Of a stretch of 64,000 nt of DNA, positions 10,757 through 24,925 are shown piece by piece (the first letter of the stretch is position 1; each line of letters opens with the position of its first letter). The position numbers and the translations under genes were made by a program. Where the stretch lies: contig NC_133663.1 of the NCBI RefSeq assembly GCF_037893015.1, positions 219,631,753-219,695,752 of the forward strand, given 5' to 3'. The notes under the pieces were generated by a model. The model searched no databases. It saw only the letters and a program-made list of their open reading frames with translations, and was not told the DNA's origin. This DNA comes from Macrotis lagotis. Its lineage: Eukaryota; Chordata; Mammalia; Peramelemorphia; Peramelidae.

Positions 10757-10995
10757 CAATCGTGTCTGACTCTTTGTGACCACATTTGGGATTTCTTGGC
10801 AAATAAATTGGAGGTTTGTTATTTCCTTCTCCAGTTTATTCTTCAGTTCACTTTACAGATGAGGGGATAAGACACTGATTGCAAATAGAATTGTGTCTCT
10901 AGGGTCACACATCTAGTGTCTTAGGCTAGATTTTAATTCACAGCTTCCTGACTCGAGACTCTGCACTCTATTCACTGCAGCACCCTTGGCTGACC
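10757..10995 (-). repeat. Mar-type tRNA SINE
   Basis: Minus-strand SINE with the phrases 'tgtctgactctttgtgacc', 'ttccttctccagtttattc', 'ttacagatgagg' and a head remnant 'actctattcactgcagcacc'. The same family occurs at 32.66, 40.86 and 50.67 kb. Confidence 0.75.
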
Positions 10996-12370
10996 AGTGG
11001 TTTTAGAAGAAAAATATTTATCTAATAATCTACAATACATCAAATATTCTGGGAAAACTGACAATTGGTTTAAAAAATAACCAGACCTCCTAACATCAAA
11101 TATAGAAACTAAATCATATAAAAAAGAGAAGTGAAGTCAAATACATACAAAAGAAAAGAACTTCATTTTAATGTGTAGATCAGTTTATTATCTCATTTAT
11201 ATTACTGCCATTCCTATGACTTTGGGAAAGACAGAAATTCATTCTATATATGCAGGGCCTCTTGTAAATAGGAATTTTTGCTATTGCTCTTTGAGTTAGA
11301 GAATTTACTTTTATTGTTCATTTTTATACTAGGATGTGAACAGTTCACTTAATAACTCATTATTAATAACCTACTTACAAATTTTTTGATCTTCAAATAT
11401 CAATATCATTAAATTCTAGATTTCATGCATAACAGTTGTTTTTCCATTTATTGGGACATTCAAATTACTTGTATTCTATCTATAGTAACAGTAACTGTCA
11501 CTTTCTAACAAAATTAATTATTAATCTCAATTAAGAGATTTACCTGAATATTTTTCAACCCCCCCCCCAGTTTGATTTGCTTCCATATTTAAAACTCAAC
11601 TCTGACAACATGGATGTAAAGATGCATTAATAAAGGTATTTATTTTTCCTATGAAAACTCCTTCCTGAGATTGTGAATGGGTACATATCTTATTGTTAAA
11701 CATCAATATAGAATTGTGCATAAAAGAATCCTTACAGTAAACAAACAATTTGACAGAATAGACTCAAATAGACATCAGTCTAGTAAAAATAAATGAAAGA
11801 AATCAGCAATACAATTTATTTATCTGAATTGATCAATTGTTTTACTGATGTGTCAAAATAGTCAAGGAAGTGATGATTATGAATATGGACTCTGAAAGTC
11901 AAGGAACATTTCTTTTGTAACTTCAGTCTAGCAGTCACAAATACCATAAATTAATTTTATTTCTACAAACTATCTTTTGTGTAATCAATATAGTTGTTTT
12001 AACAATATGATTTTATTATGAAGTAATTTCTGTGATATAATGTAAACTATGCTATAGAGTATAAATTTTGGAATCAGATAGGTGATTTCTTTCAATTGAA
12101 TCTTTTAAAATCTTTTTTGGCCTGCTATTTCAGCTTTGTGCTTTAACAGGAGGATTCTCTTCCTTATAGGACTGCAAGGGAAAGCCTAATGACTACTTAA
12201 TTAAATATAGAATTATTTCTTTGTCAGGTGAAGGTTTGATCAGATGACCTCTTGGTTCCCATATAACTGAAATTTTGGGGATCTCTGGTTTTGTGGATCC
12301 TCAAATTTTATCTTCATAGTGATAGGATAGTACTATTGTTGTAATATGAAAATGGTTTATACTGCTCATA
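10996..12370. other. No recognised feature
   Basis: AT-rich unique-looking DNA. I see a C-run at about 11560 but no gene, exon or named repeat. Confidence 0.4.
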
Positions 12371-12560
12371 ATTCTTGAGCCTGGTATCTGCCGAGCACTG
12401 TGTCAAACAATTTACAATTATTATATTATTTGATCCTCACAACAACTCTGGGAGGTAGGTGCTATAATTACTCCCATTTTAAGTGATGAAAAAGCTGAGG
12501 CAAACACTTGTTAAGAGACTTACCCAGGGACACATATAATCCATCTGAGTATAAGTACCC
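12371..12560 (-). repeat. MIR/CORE-type SINE
   Basis: Contains 'gatcctcacaacaactctgg', 'gaggtaggtgctataatta' and 'acttacccaggg', the conserved MIR core read on the minus strand. The head is degraded. Confidence 0.65.
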
Positions 12561-12984
12561 CAAATTGTTGTTTGCTGGCTTCCCCAAATAGAAAAAAATA
12601 TACACACATCTGTGTTCTAAAGCTTATTTCTGCCAAAAAATAAAACAAAACCATGCTTTAGAATCTTGGTTAAGTTATATAGTCATAGAATCTTTTGTAG
12701 AGTTTCTATTTCTATAAATTGAGTGCATTTTAAAATGTTCCTGTCTAATTTGGCCAAGGAACACTGAAATTTTTAATCTATTGTTTGAACCCATAAATGC
12801 TGATCAGGGAAAATGAAGAAGAAAATCTGAGCACTTGAAGCAAAGCATGATTCGGGAGCAAGATAGAAAAAATTAAGCTGTTTTTCTTAATAAAAACAGC
12901 AATGTTCATGAAATACTTCTGATTTATTCATTATTTAATTTTTAATATTTTAGATGGGGAAAAATTGCAATAAACTTTCCTATT

Positions 12985-13150
12985 AGTTTTCCTTGCCATT
13001 TTTGTGTCATTGATTCCCTTGGGAATTGGGTCCAAAAAAAGTGAACTTTTCATAAAAAATGTTTTTAATTGCATAAAATAATATACAAAGGAAACCAATT
13101 ATAATGAAGTACAATTTTCAAAAAACTAAAAAAAAGTTCACAGATCTTAC
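12985..13150 (+). mobile_element. Small DNA-transposon-like repeat, copy 1
   Basis: Shares 'atgtttttaattgcataaaat' and 'aaaggaaaccaattataatgaagta' with 22.81-22.96 kb, and its reverse with 23.85-24.06 kb. The better copies begin with a GGGTTCTTAACC-like end. Likely an ancient non-autonomous hAT-like element; the class is an inference from the terminal motif. Confidence 0.45.
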
Positions 13151-13413
13151 TACTAGAAAACCAGAATATTAGATATTTACAGTCTTTTCCAACTCTAATA
13201 AAGAATTCCTATAATTTCTTATTTAGAACAACAAATAAAAAACATTTGGAAATTAACACAGATAGAAGTAACTTTAAAACCCCATTTACAGAAAATGATC
13301 ATGAACTTCATGAACAAAAAAATGGCACTTTTACATACATTCCCAATCTCTTTTTTCTTCAATAACCCATCATTTGGCAATGGATGAGAGCTTACAAGCC
13401 ATCCTTTTTGAAT

Positions 13414-15100
<1,687 letters not shown>

Positions 15101-16191
15101 CAAGATTAGAAAGAAAACAGAAAACAGAGAAAGAATTTTTATAGCCAGTGTTGCTGATAAAGGCCTCATTTCTAAAACAAAGAGAACTGTGCCAAATTTA
15201 TAAGAATTCAAGTCATTCTCAATTGAATGGTCAAAGGATGTGAACAGGCAGTTTTTAGATGAAGAAATTAAAAGCTATTTATAGTTGTATAAAAAAATGC
15301 TCTGTCACTATTAAAGAAATGCAAATTAGAACAATTCTGAAGTACTACCTCATACCTATCAGATTGGCTAATCTGACAGAAAAAGGAAAGGATAGATGTT
15401 GAAGGGAATGTGGGAAAACAGGGATATTAATGCACTGTTGTTGGAGTTGCGAACTGATCCAACTATTCTGGAGAGCAGTTTGAAACTATTTCCACAGGAA
15501 ATAACCTTGGATTCAGAAATATCAATGCTATGTCTATATACCAAAGAGATCACAAAAAAGGGTAAAAGATCCACATGTACAAGATAAAGCAGCTCTTTCT
15601 GTGGTGACAAAGAACTGGAAATTGAGGAAAGGTTGAATAAGTTGTAGTTTATGAATGTTACAGAATATTATTGCTTTATAAGAAATGAGGAGCAGGCTGA
15701 TTTCAGAAAAAACCTGGAAAGACTTACATGAATTGATATTGGGTGAAATGAACAAAGTCAAAAGAACAGTGTTCTTCTTAAAAGTAATACTATGCAATGA
15801 TCAACTATGATAGACTTGGCTCTTCTCAGAAATACAGTAATCAAAGGCAAATCTAAAACACTGATAATGAAATATGCCATCCTCATCCAGAGAAAGAACT
15901 ATGGAAACTGAAAACAAATCAAAACATATATATTTAAAACTTTAAAAATACTTTTTTAAGAGCATTCACCGTTGCCATTTCCTTCTCTTGGTTTTTGCCT
16001 TTTTGTTTGAATTTTTTCTCACAGAGTAACTAATATTGAAATATGTGTAACATGATTGTACATGTATAAACTATATCAGATTACTTGCTTTCCTAGACTG
16101 AGGGCAGGGAAGGATGAGAGAAAACTTTACAAAAATGAATGTTGAAAATTATCTTTATATATTTTTGGAAAAATTTAAAAAAAACCCAAAT
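15101..16191 (+). repeat. Old L1: ORF2 C-terminus and 3' UTR
   Basis: Diverged, 5'-truncated L1. The plus strand carries the ORF2 C-terminal region: 'aagaaatgcaaattagaac' and 'cctcatacctatcagattggctaat' (LIPIRLANLT), then remnants of the Trp/Cys-rich 'CWWSCELIQPFW' region near 15435-15475, then 'gcagctctttctgtggtgacaaagaactgg' split over 15587-15617 (family AALFVVAKNW). It ends with an L1-like 3' UTR and an A-rich terminus near 16180. The frame is broken throughout by indels. It is clearly older than the L1 at 37.3-39.7 kb. Confidence 0.75.
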
Positions 16192-16309
16192 GTGTCAGGT
16201 ATAATTTAGAATGTCACATTCTTGATATTTTCAAGTGTTTTTCTTGTCAGTTTACAAATTTCAATGATCAATTCTTCCTCCTCCTTTCAATCCCATGTCT
16301 CTAAGTCAA

Positions 16310-16430
16310 CCGGTCAACAAATATTTATCAGGCACTTTCTATGAGTCACATTCTGTGCCTGTGAGCTGAGATGTGAAAAAAAGGCAAAAATAATCCTTAT
16401 GCTCAAGAATTTTACAGTTATCTCTTCCAC
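16310..16430 (-). repeat. L2 3'-end fragment
   Basis: 'caacaaatatttatcaggcac' and 'cttatgctcaagaattttac' match the antisense of the L2 3' end. Short and old. Confidence 0.45.
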
Positions 16431-16789
16431 ATCTTGACTTTCCCCATAGAGGTTTAAATATAAAAAAAAATTAAATGGGACTTATTTTGAGTATTTTGTG
16501 GAAGCTACAGACATATGAGGGTCCCTAACCTTTCTAATGTGGAAGAGATAACTTTACATTCTAGCATCTGAGAGATTTGGTTCAGACCTCTTATGAAATT
16601 CAGCATTTGGGTTGAATATTGAAGTAAGCCAGCAATTCTAAAAAACTGAAGTGAGGAGGAAAAAAATTTCTGGTATGAGGGAAAGCCATTAGAAAGTTAT
16701 GGAAATAGGAAATGGAGAGTTTTGTATGGAAAACATGAAGAAAAATAAGCATGGCATCATGGAAAGAACACAAAATTTGAAGATTCATA

Positions 16790-16985
16790 GGATCACAGAC
16801 TTAGCACTGGAATGGAAGGGACTTTAGGGGCTATCAAAACCAAAGTTTTAATATCACAGATAAAGAAATTGAAACACAGAAAAGTTGTGTGTTGCAGGGT
16901 CACACCATCAGAGAGAAAATCAGGATATGAATCCAGGTCTTCCTGACTTCAAATACTGTTATTATTATATTATACTGCTTCCCTG
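16790..16985 (-). repeat. MIR/Mar-type SINE
   Basis: Contains 'gatcacagacttagcactgg', 'aatggaagggactttagggg' and 'gaatccaggtcttcctgac', the family order on the minus strand. Confidence 0.6.
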
Positions 16986-17002
16986 GGTCCAGAAATTTAA
17001 GT

Positions 17003-17016
17003 TCAGACCATTTCCC

Positions 17017-17054
<38 letters not shown>

Positions 17055-17224
17055 TAGGTTTTTTTTTTTTTTTTTTGCAAGGCAATGGGGCTAAGTGGCT
17101 TGCCCAAGGCCACACAGCCAGGTAACTATTAAGTGTCTCAGACCAGATTTAGAATTCAGGTACTCCTGACTCCAGGTCCAGTGCTCTATCCACTGCACCA
17201 CCTAGCTGCCCTCTCAGACCATTT
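17003..17224 (-). repeat. WSINE1-type SINE with (TTTA)n tail
   Basis: Minus-strand SINE body ending ccacctagctgccc at about 17212. Its tail is the (TTTA)n run at 17019-17050 and a following T-run. Direct repeats of tcagaccattt flank it at 17003-17013 and 17214-17224. Confidence 0.93.
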
Positions 17225-17411
17225 TCAAATGACACATAGAATGGCAAGTCAACATACATAACCATATTTCTCAGAAGTAGTTGGTAATTCTTATTCTCTT
17301 AAACTAAATCTTTTCCACATTGAAAATGCTTTCATTTTTTCTTTAGTTTAAACTAAAAATGTGTATTTTGAAGTGAGCTTTCATCTACCTGACAAAGTTA
17401 ATATATGGAAA

Positions 17412-17562
17412 AAGCTTTGTAAATTGTGGATAGAGGACTGGATTTAGAATCAGAAAGACATGAGTTCACATCTAGCCTCAGACACTTAATAGTTTTGTGC
17501 TTCAGGGGAATCACTTAATCTCTTTGCCTCAGTTTCCTCATCTGTAACAAATGAAATATAAT
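17412..17562 (+). repeat. tRNA-type SINE, diverged
   Basis: 'gtggatagaggactggattt', 'gacatgagttcacatctagc' and 'cctcagtttcctcatctgt' in family order on the plus strand. Confidence 0.6.
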
Positions 17563-18029
17563 GCATTTCTCAAACCTGAAACTATTATATAATTACTAGT
17601 TATTATTAAGACATGACACACATATTATTACTACTACCAACAACAATGAGGATAATAATTATTTTGTGAAAAATAAAATACATTTTCAAAATATTGAATA
17701 ACTACACTAAGTCTCTCACCCAGGCAATGATTTAGTGGGTGATGCCCTCTCTTATTTGGTGGCAAAACCAAAACTATTCAGAAAGAGAGTAGATAAAGGG
17801 GAAGGAGGTTGAAACTTAACCTGTGGTTTTATAGTTTGTAACAAAATATAAATTATGTATTATTTCTGAGGGAAGATGGAAACAGCAACCTATATTTCTA
17901 GTGAAAGCAATTTACCCATGTTGTAACTCTGCTTTCAGGTATTCACATAAGTAGTTGAAAATTTGAAAAGAAAGTATCTTTTGAATCAAAACATGAACTT
18001 TGGGCAACTGGTATAAGGGTTGGAATTTT

Positions 18030-18180
18030 AATTTATTTTTTGGGGGGGACAAGGAAATGGGTTAAGTGACTTGCCCAAGGTCACACAGCTAGGTAATTAT
18101 TGTCTGAGGCTGGATTTGAACTCAGATCCTCCTGACTCCAGGGCTGGTGCTCTATGCACTGTGCTGCCTACCTGCCCCTG
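18030..18180 (-). repeat. WSINE1-type SINE
   Basis: Minus-strand copy with 'aagtgacttgcccaagg', 'acacagctaggtaattattg' and the head 'gtgctgcctacctgcccc'. It carries a G-run at 18042 in place of part of the poly-T tail. Confidence 0.85.
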
Positions 18181-18944
18181 GATTGAGATTTTAACCTCAC
18201 AGACTTTCAGAAAATATGCTTCATCTTTAAGGTGTCTGTCTTAGACAACAAATTTTGAGTCTCAATGTTGAATTTTTGAATTATCAAACTTATCATTCTT
18301 TGATTATTCTCTTTGGTTGAATTACTCTTCACTCATACAGTGACCTTAATGTTTCCCATAAATAATAATCTCAAAACATTTAGGAAATGCCTGTAAATCA
18401 GTTCCATAAGAACTTTTTTTTTATTTTTGAGTCATTGACCTATACATAATTATTTTAATTCTAATATAATTATTAAATATTAAGACATATTACATGGAAT
18501 AAGAAAAATAGTTACAATATAATAATAAATACTTTTTATGTATTTTTCTGAATGCAGATTTCTACTAAATATCAAGTCTACTTGATAAGGTAAAGTCTAG
18601 ACCTTAAATCATACCAGCAAAGATCCTTTTTCTAGGGAATGTATATGCATGCATATAGATCCATTCCTAATGAATAAACTCCTCTTCTTTTTATACTACT
18701 GGTACAAAGCTAGATTTCAGAAAGCATTATACTTGCCACTTCAATGGGGGGAATTGGGAATTACAACCAGAGAGTCATCTGAAGTTGCCTATTTTCTTAC
18801 TAACATGGTGCTTAGTTCAATTGTTGAAAGAATATAAGTACTAAACTCCTCTAAAGTTTGGTGTCTTAACTCTGGTTATAAAAATGAAGTGATGCTAAAT
18901 GCCTAACAGTTTACAATTCTACTTCTGAGTGGAAGTAGTAAAAT
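18181..18944. other. No recognised feature
   Basis: AT-rich sequence without a recognisable gene or repeat. Confidence 0.4.
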
Positions 18945-19110
18945 AAAGGGAAAAGCACAGCATAAGAATTCAGTAGATCAGGATACAAATCCTGCCCTGA
19001 AACTACCTGTGGGATCATTGGCAAGTCTCATAACCTTTCTAAACTCCTTATCTAATGAAGTTAGTTGGATTATATGGACTCCGAGATCATCAGCTCTAAA
19101 TCATTAATCT
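18945..19110 (+). repeat. tRNA-type SINE, diverged
   Basis: Degenerate SINE with 'gatacaaatcctgccctg', 'cattggcaagtctcataacc' and 'ttggattatatggactccgag' in family order. Confidence 0.45.
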
Positions 19111-19928
19111 TTTGGTTTAAATTTCCAAACTTTATGTATGTGATATTTTTTTCTTTATCTCAAGTATCTTAACTTGAGAAACTCTATACTTCTATAAACC
19201 TTTCTATATTTACACTTTCTGGAAGGACAATGGGCTAACTCAGGTTTTATGGGGGAAAATACATTCAAGTAATTACTTTTGAAGTTCTCTTATTGACTCC
19301 AGGGATACCATATTATTTCTCATCATGTCTTATTCCTGTTGGTTTTGCTTTAGCAATTACAGTAGAATTTGGTCAAATCAAACTTCACTACTCATTTCTA
19401 ACAACCTCAAAAATCTGCAATCACCAAACTCATCACTTAATCTTGATAACCACAAGAGAAAAATAGAGGAGAAGAATTGAGAAATAACAGCAATTTGGGG
19501 CTCTTAATTTATTGAAAATATATGCTAATCAATCCTTCAATTTACCAATCACTATCTAGGAACCAGGTATATGAGCAGAAAATGAAAGGATCTTCATCCT
19601 TGATAAACATTCCTCAAACTATTAACATTTAGTTGTTTGATCTTAGAAGGAATAAAAAGTTAATTTTCCTTGCAAAAGGAACTTCTATTTACATAGCAAT
19701 AAAGCTCTTTTTCTTGTCCACCAAAATATATTTTTTAGGTGAGGAATATTCCTATTGCTGATTTTCTACAACATCATTTTTATGACTCAATCAAACTTCC
19801 CCCATATCTAGTCCAGGCTCACTCAAAGAAAATAAGCCACATTAAAGGAAAGGAGAGGGTATGACTGTAGTTCTAACCAGAAAATGATTTCTATTTTAGT
19901 GTTGATGTGGATGGAGTAAGCACTGTAG

Positions 19929-19929
<1 letters not shown>
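19111..19929. other. No recognised feature
   Basis: Unique-looking sequence; nothing I can support. Confidence 0.4.

Positions 19930-19982
<53 letters not shown>
19930..19982. repeat. (GT)n microsatellite
   Basis: About 53 bp of uninterrupted GT. The open frames on both strands across it are artefacts. Confidence 0.98.
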
Positions 19983-19988
<6 letters not shown>

Positions 19989-20019
19989 CCCAAGGATTTG
20001 CTCAAATCACAGTTTTCCT

Positions 20020-20195
20020 ATTTCACAGAAACATAGATTTACAGTTGGAAGAAAATTTCGAGGCCATAGAATCGCACCTTTTCATTTCACAAATGAAGAA
20101 AACAGATCGGGAGAGGTTAAGTGACTTGTCCACGTCATACAACAAGTATTTGAATTTGAACTTGTCTTGTGATTCCAAGCTCTATTGCATCATTT
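20020..20195 (-). repeat. MIR/Mar-type SINE
   Basis: 'acagttggaagaaaatttcg', 'aggttaagtgacttgtcc' and 'tgattccaagctctattgc' follow the family order on the minus strand. Confidence 0.55.
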
Positions 20196-20324
20196 AACCT
20201 TCCCCCTGGAAATTAAAACCTAACTCCAAACTATTAGAATCCCAAATTCTAGGTCATTATTTCTAGAAGTAAGTTTTGCTTTAAATATTCAATCTTTATG
20301 TAAAGTGATTTTCTTTATTTCAGT

Positions 20325-20480
20325 TGTGTTATTTGTCCTTTGATCTTGAAGACCATGATATCAGGGAGGTGTTGCCATGCCATGGAAGTGAGTGGGGTGT
20401 TGTGCAGTCACCAGACTCACTTTCTCCTCCAAAACCATCTGGGTCCACTGGCCAGATATAAATTAGGATGATGGGGGACT
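20325..20480 (-). repeat. RTE-tailed SINE, 3' part
   Basis: Reads on the minus strand. The terminal module 'tttgtcctttgatcttgaag' is followed by 'accatgatatcagggaggtg', 'ctcactttctcctcc' and 'ccatctgggtccactggcc'. The tRNA-like head is missing. It is related to 34.50-34.79 and 25.65-25.92 kb. Confidence 0.65.
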
Positions 20481-20539
20481 TAGGTCTTTCCCAGATTCAA
20501 ATAATTACTTTGTAGATTCTAGACCACCAGAGAAAATCA

Positions 20540-21190
20540 GAGTCAGAAAGAGAGGACTTTCCCTCAACTTCTTTTATTTAGGCAAAGTACTAGATAGTGG
20601 GGATACAAAGAGAAGAAAGAATCAGTCTTTGCCTTCAGGGAGTTCACATTCTACTAGGTGGATGCAACAAAGCATTTTTAAGTGAAACATTCACAATGGT
20701 TGGTGGGACCATGAGTGGGGGAAGTGAGGAAAATCTTTGCAATAGGAGAAGACAATGGAACTGATAAATGAAGGGGAAGGAGATATAGTACATTCTAGGC
20801 CTGAGGAAGTGCCAAGTTAGAGACTGGAAATAGAATGTTGAGTCCAACATTAAGTATAGTTTGAACATAGAATAAAAAAAGGAAAATAATATGAAATGTC
20901 AGTAAAGATAGATTGGAGCCAGATTGTCAGTAACTTTGAAAGGATAAGAATTTTTTATTTTTTTCCCTAAAAGTCATTGGAGAGCCACTGAAAATTTTTG
21001 AGTAGGAGAGTGACATGATTAGACCTATATTTCAAGAAATTTTTTTGGTATCTGTCAAAAATGGATGAAAACCAAGGAAATAAATTATTAGTCTAGATGA
21101 CAAATGATAATGGCCTGAACTATGTGGATGACCTGTGACTAGAGATAAAGGAACAATCTGCTTTTGGACAGGCTCTTCTGGTCCTAGGAA
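20540..21190 (-). repeat. L2 LINE ORF2/3' UTR remnant
   Basis: Antisense L2 landmarks in order: 'ggggatacaaagagaagaaag', 'ttgccttcagggagttcac', 'ttggagagccactgaaaa' (about 20979) and 'gagagtgacatgattagacc' (about 21006). No open frame of note. Confidence 0.65.
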
Positions 21191-22094
21191 TAGTAATTAA
21201 ATTAACCTTATTATTCTTAGAAAAGACATATTGACTGGTTATACTGTTAGAGTCCCAAATGAAATACCCTGGCCAAGATCCTTATATGATTAATCTTTTG
21301 CATTAAAACATAAACTCTTTAAGGGAAGAAACTATCTTGTTTTTTAAATTTATATCCCAAGTGCTTGGAATAGTGCCAAGTATACAATGTGCACTTCAGA
21401 AATGACATTATTTTCATTCATTTATTCATTCTTATCTTAATTTTATTAGTGTAGTAGATATTCAATGGGTAAAAAAAATAGTAGCCCAGTTAATGATTAA
21501 TGATTCCCTATACTTTCTCACTAATAGCAACTTCAAATTCTCTGAAAATTGTCCAAGAGGGATGATTTAAAGTTCATCTGATGTCTATTTGAACCAAGGA
21601 GACTATTATTATTCTATGGTTTTGGCAAATATAATATGCAGTTTCTGGAGCTGTCATCACATATCAAAACAAAAATGAATACATTTTGAATTTAAAACCT
21701 TTTTTTAATAAGATTTGGTATGGACTATAATGTTTTAGATTTACACATTTATTTATCTCCAACAACAGGAAACAACAAACCAATCTGCACTAACCCTGAA
21801 ATTTTTAAATCAGAAAATGGGATCATGGAAATAAACTAATGGCCATTTACCTCACCCTTATAGTGTTTGGGATAGTGCTGAAATTTAAATAGCAACTCTT
21901 TTTTAATCATGCTTGACCAAGTTGACAATAGTTTCGGCGCCTAGATACTAACCTAGAGAAACCATTAATTGAATTTGTCAGCAAGATTCAGGGAAGGGCA
22001 AACAAACATTTTGTTAAGAACATATTATATACCAAACACTGTGCTATTACAATTATCTCATTTGATATGCAAAATAATTCTGAGAGGTATTTAT
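21191..22094. other. Mostly unrecognised; short L2 tail
   Basis: The segment at 21300-21410 ('taaactctttaagggaagaa ... tgcttggaatagtgcc') looks like a plus-strand L2 3' end. The rest shows nothing I recognise. Confidence 0.4.
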
Positions 22095-22325
22095 AGTATT
22101 TATATAGTGCCTACTATTACCAGGCACTTTTCAAATTCATTTGCTCCTCACAACAACCCTGGAATGTAGGTGCTATCATTACCTTCATTTTAAAATTGAG
22201 GAAATTGAGGCAAATAGATTTTAAGTTAATTGCCGAGGGTCATAAAGCTAGTAAATGTCTTAGGCCAGATTTGAACTCAGACTTTTCTGATTCCAGGGTC
22301 AATGCTCTAGCCACTGTGTTCACAT
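22095..22325 (-). repeat. MIR/THER-type SINE
   Basis: Well-kept MIR-like copy: 'tttgctcctcacaacaaccc', 'aatgtaggtgctatcatta', 'ggccagatttgaactcagac' and the head remnant 'atgctctagccactgtg'. Confidence 0.7.
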
Positions 22326-22807
22326 ATATAGTTATACCGTAAAATGTAACCATCACCATAGACCACAGTCAGGTTTTAAATAATGCAAATTTGGGGAAAT
22401 AATGTGGCCTTTATTTGCATCAGCACTGTAGTTGGAAGTTTTACTATCTTTTTCAGAAGCTTAATATGGAAAGAAACTACTGAATGGAAAATGCTATCAA
22501 TAGGAAGAATAACATGGGTCTGAGAGTTGTCTATTTAAACAAAAACTCAGTAAAATACTGTATCATCTGCCTAGGGCTAGACTCAGTCATCACAGTTCTT
22601 CTTAAAGCCGCCTGTTACTAAGAGAATAAGATGCAGCATTGTCATGCTTTCACAGTAACTGTTTCAGCTATGTTCCAAATGGGTGGAAACAAAAAGACCA
22701 TCAAACCCATCATTTACCCTGCAAAACAACTGATATTAACATATTGCTCAGAATTAACCTTTACAGTAACATGGAAATGGAAAAGGATGCAAACTCTTTA
22801 ATAACTG

Positions 22808-22965
22808 TCCCAGGGATTCTTAACCTTTATTTTTTTTATCATGGCAGAGTGGTGAAGTCTATGAACTCTTGCTTAAAATAATGTTTTTAAATGCATAAAA
22901 TAAAATACACAGGCTTAAAAAGGAAACTAATTATACTGAAGTATATGTTGCCCTATACCACATAA
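22808..22965 (+). mobile_element. Small DNA-transposon-like repeat, copy 2
   Basis: Starts with cagggattcttaacc and contains 'gtggtgaagtctatgaactc', 'taatgtttttaaatgcataa' and 'aaggaaactaattatactga', shared with the copy at 12.99 kb. The far end is not clearly preserved. Confidence 0.5.
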
Positions 22966-23845
22966 TGTATCTTAGTGTAATGTGGCATATTGCACTCTAC
23001 TAGATTAATCTATGTGTGTATGTACATTTCTATATGCATGCATGTATGTATATGTGCACATGTTTAAAGAGATGTTTTTATCTCTATATAGCAGAAAAAA
23101 TTTGATCTGTCACTCCCTGGTAATGTTTCTTCAGACTAGTAATTCAAACTCTCTGGGTCTATATTTCCTCATTTATAAGGTGGGTGAAGGTGGTTTGAAC
23201 TAGAGAACCTTTCAAATCCCTTTCAGATCTGCTTGTAAATTCACAGATTGGTTTACAGATGATCCTTAAATATCCATTAGAATACTTAAGATGACCAGGT
23301 GATCCAAAATACAGATATTCTTGTTTCTAACATTATCAAATGATGCCTCAATCCTTAGGAAAACTCCCTTGAAGGCAATGAAAACTTCATAAATTATTCG
23401 CTACCAATATGAGATTGGAAAGCAGAACATAGTGTAACTAAAAAAGAATAGGTCTCATTTTTCTAATTCATTATTTCAAATGATGAGGAAAGAATTATTT
23501 TTTAAACTTTAAGAAATCTGAGGGTTCTTCCATATTTAAATTTAGGACCAACTCTTTTAAAGTGCAAATTTTGGAGGCTAGTCATATATCAGACTTTTCC
23601 TTATAGATAATTACAATGATAGAGTTGAAGCTTAAAGTTAGATCTCCTAATTCAGTCCGGCATTCATTCCTCTACAATTGGAAGGAAGCCAAAGAGTTAG
23701 AAACAGAAAATTGGAATCAGTGCAATTGGAGTCCAACTCAACTGAGCTACTATGGAAGGAACCAGAAATTAAAACTATCACCATGTCTTGACCTTTGAAA
23801 CAGACCCAACCTTAAGGAATGACAACAACCTTAGAGAAATTCTAG
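22966..23845. other. Mostly unrecognised; SINE tail remnant
   Basis: A degraded tRNA-SINE tail is visible at about 23085-23260 ('tctatatttcctcatttat', 'ctttcaaatccctttcagat'). The remainder shows no gene or repeat that I can name. Confidence 0.4.
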
Positions 23846-24060
23846 ATTGAGGGTTCTTAACCTTGTATCCCCAAGAAGTCCATGGATAGATTTCAGGAGT
23901 TCATGAATTTTGTTGGAAAAAACAATTGCAATTTTATTTTCACTGTCCTCCACTGCTGTGTTTTCTTTTATCAGACTTTAGCAACAAAATATTCTGAGAA
24001 GGGGAATTTAGGTTTCACCAGATTAACAAAAGAATCCACAACATATATATGATTAAGAAA
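23846..24060 (-). mobile_element. Small DNA-transposon-like repeat, copy 3
   Basis: Begins gggttcttaaccttgtat, and the far half has 'ttctgagaaggggaatttagg' followed by 'ttcaccagattaac', the reverse order of the other copies. Together the three copies suggest inverted ends of GGGTTCTTAACC type, as in non-autonomous hAT-like elements. Confidence 0.45.
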
Positions 24061-24179
24061 ATCTGGTCAAGGTAGAGATGTTTATTCTTCTCCTCAGTAG
24101 ACATGGTGAAGGAAAAGGCTTCTTGGAGTCTTCCTTCCTAACTAGCTGGATCACAGGATCAATGGATGGTTAGACAGAT

Positions 24180-24620
24180 TGATGATAGGTAGATATAAAG
24201 CATTTATTTAGAGCTTACTATTTGTAAGGAAATACAGACTAAGAGCTGGGGAAACAACATTTATTTCACTATTGATTACACAAACTCTTCTCTTAGCTGA
24301 GGAAATGTTTTCTGAAGTTGAATTTTTGTATCATAAGCATACACCCAAAGCATGCTAACCCCAGTGTTCTCTGTTCTTCCTGAGGTGTCCCCAACATGCT
24401 TAGTAAAGCACAATGGATCCACTCTAATTGGGGTTCAAATAAATTCAATTTCACATAATGCTGGATTTTAGGGGAAATGCAAATTGAATAGGCATTATTA
24501 AGAGTCTGTAATTTGCCAGATTCTTTGCTAGGGATAAAACGACAAAACCAAAACATTCCCTCATCTCAAGAAATTTGCATTCTACTGGGGGGAAGTTACA
24601 AAAGATACAAAATTTGTATT
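24180..24620 (-). repeat. L2 3'-end fragments
   Basis: Two short antisense L2 tails: 24200-24260 ('aagcatttatttagagcttac') and 24490-24610 ('gccagattctttgctaggg', 'catctcaagaaatttgcattc'). Between them is a stretch I do not recognise. Confidence 0.45.
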
Positions 24621-24824
24621 AGAAACAGCTCTAAAGCCTTATTGAACTTGCTCTTCATCGACATGAGGCATACAAAGAGATAAGTATAATATATGCTAAG
24701 GTGCATCAGAGAGGTACAACACAAAAAATGCGATGTTTTCTGAGTGAAATCATTGGAGGTGATCTAGGGTTGGGGAGACACAATCAGTGGTGAGCTCTAA
24801 CGTTGATCTCTAAAGAAGAAATAG

Positions 24825-24925
24825 AGAGTAGCTAGATGACATAGTGGGTAGTGCAATGATCCCTGAGACAGAAGGACCTGAATTCAAATGCAGCTGGACA
24901 AGTCTCTTAATCTCATCGTCTCAAG
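24825..24925 (+). repeat. tRNA-type SINE, partial
   Basis: 'gtagctagatgacatagtgg', 'agaaggacctgaattcaaatg' and 'caagtctcttaatctcatcg' on the plus strand, with the middle shortened. Confidence 0.6.

Noticed and set aside
15396-15587. A short plus-strand gene
   Set aside because: Part of the decayed L1 ORF2 C-terminus.
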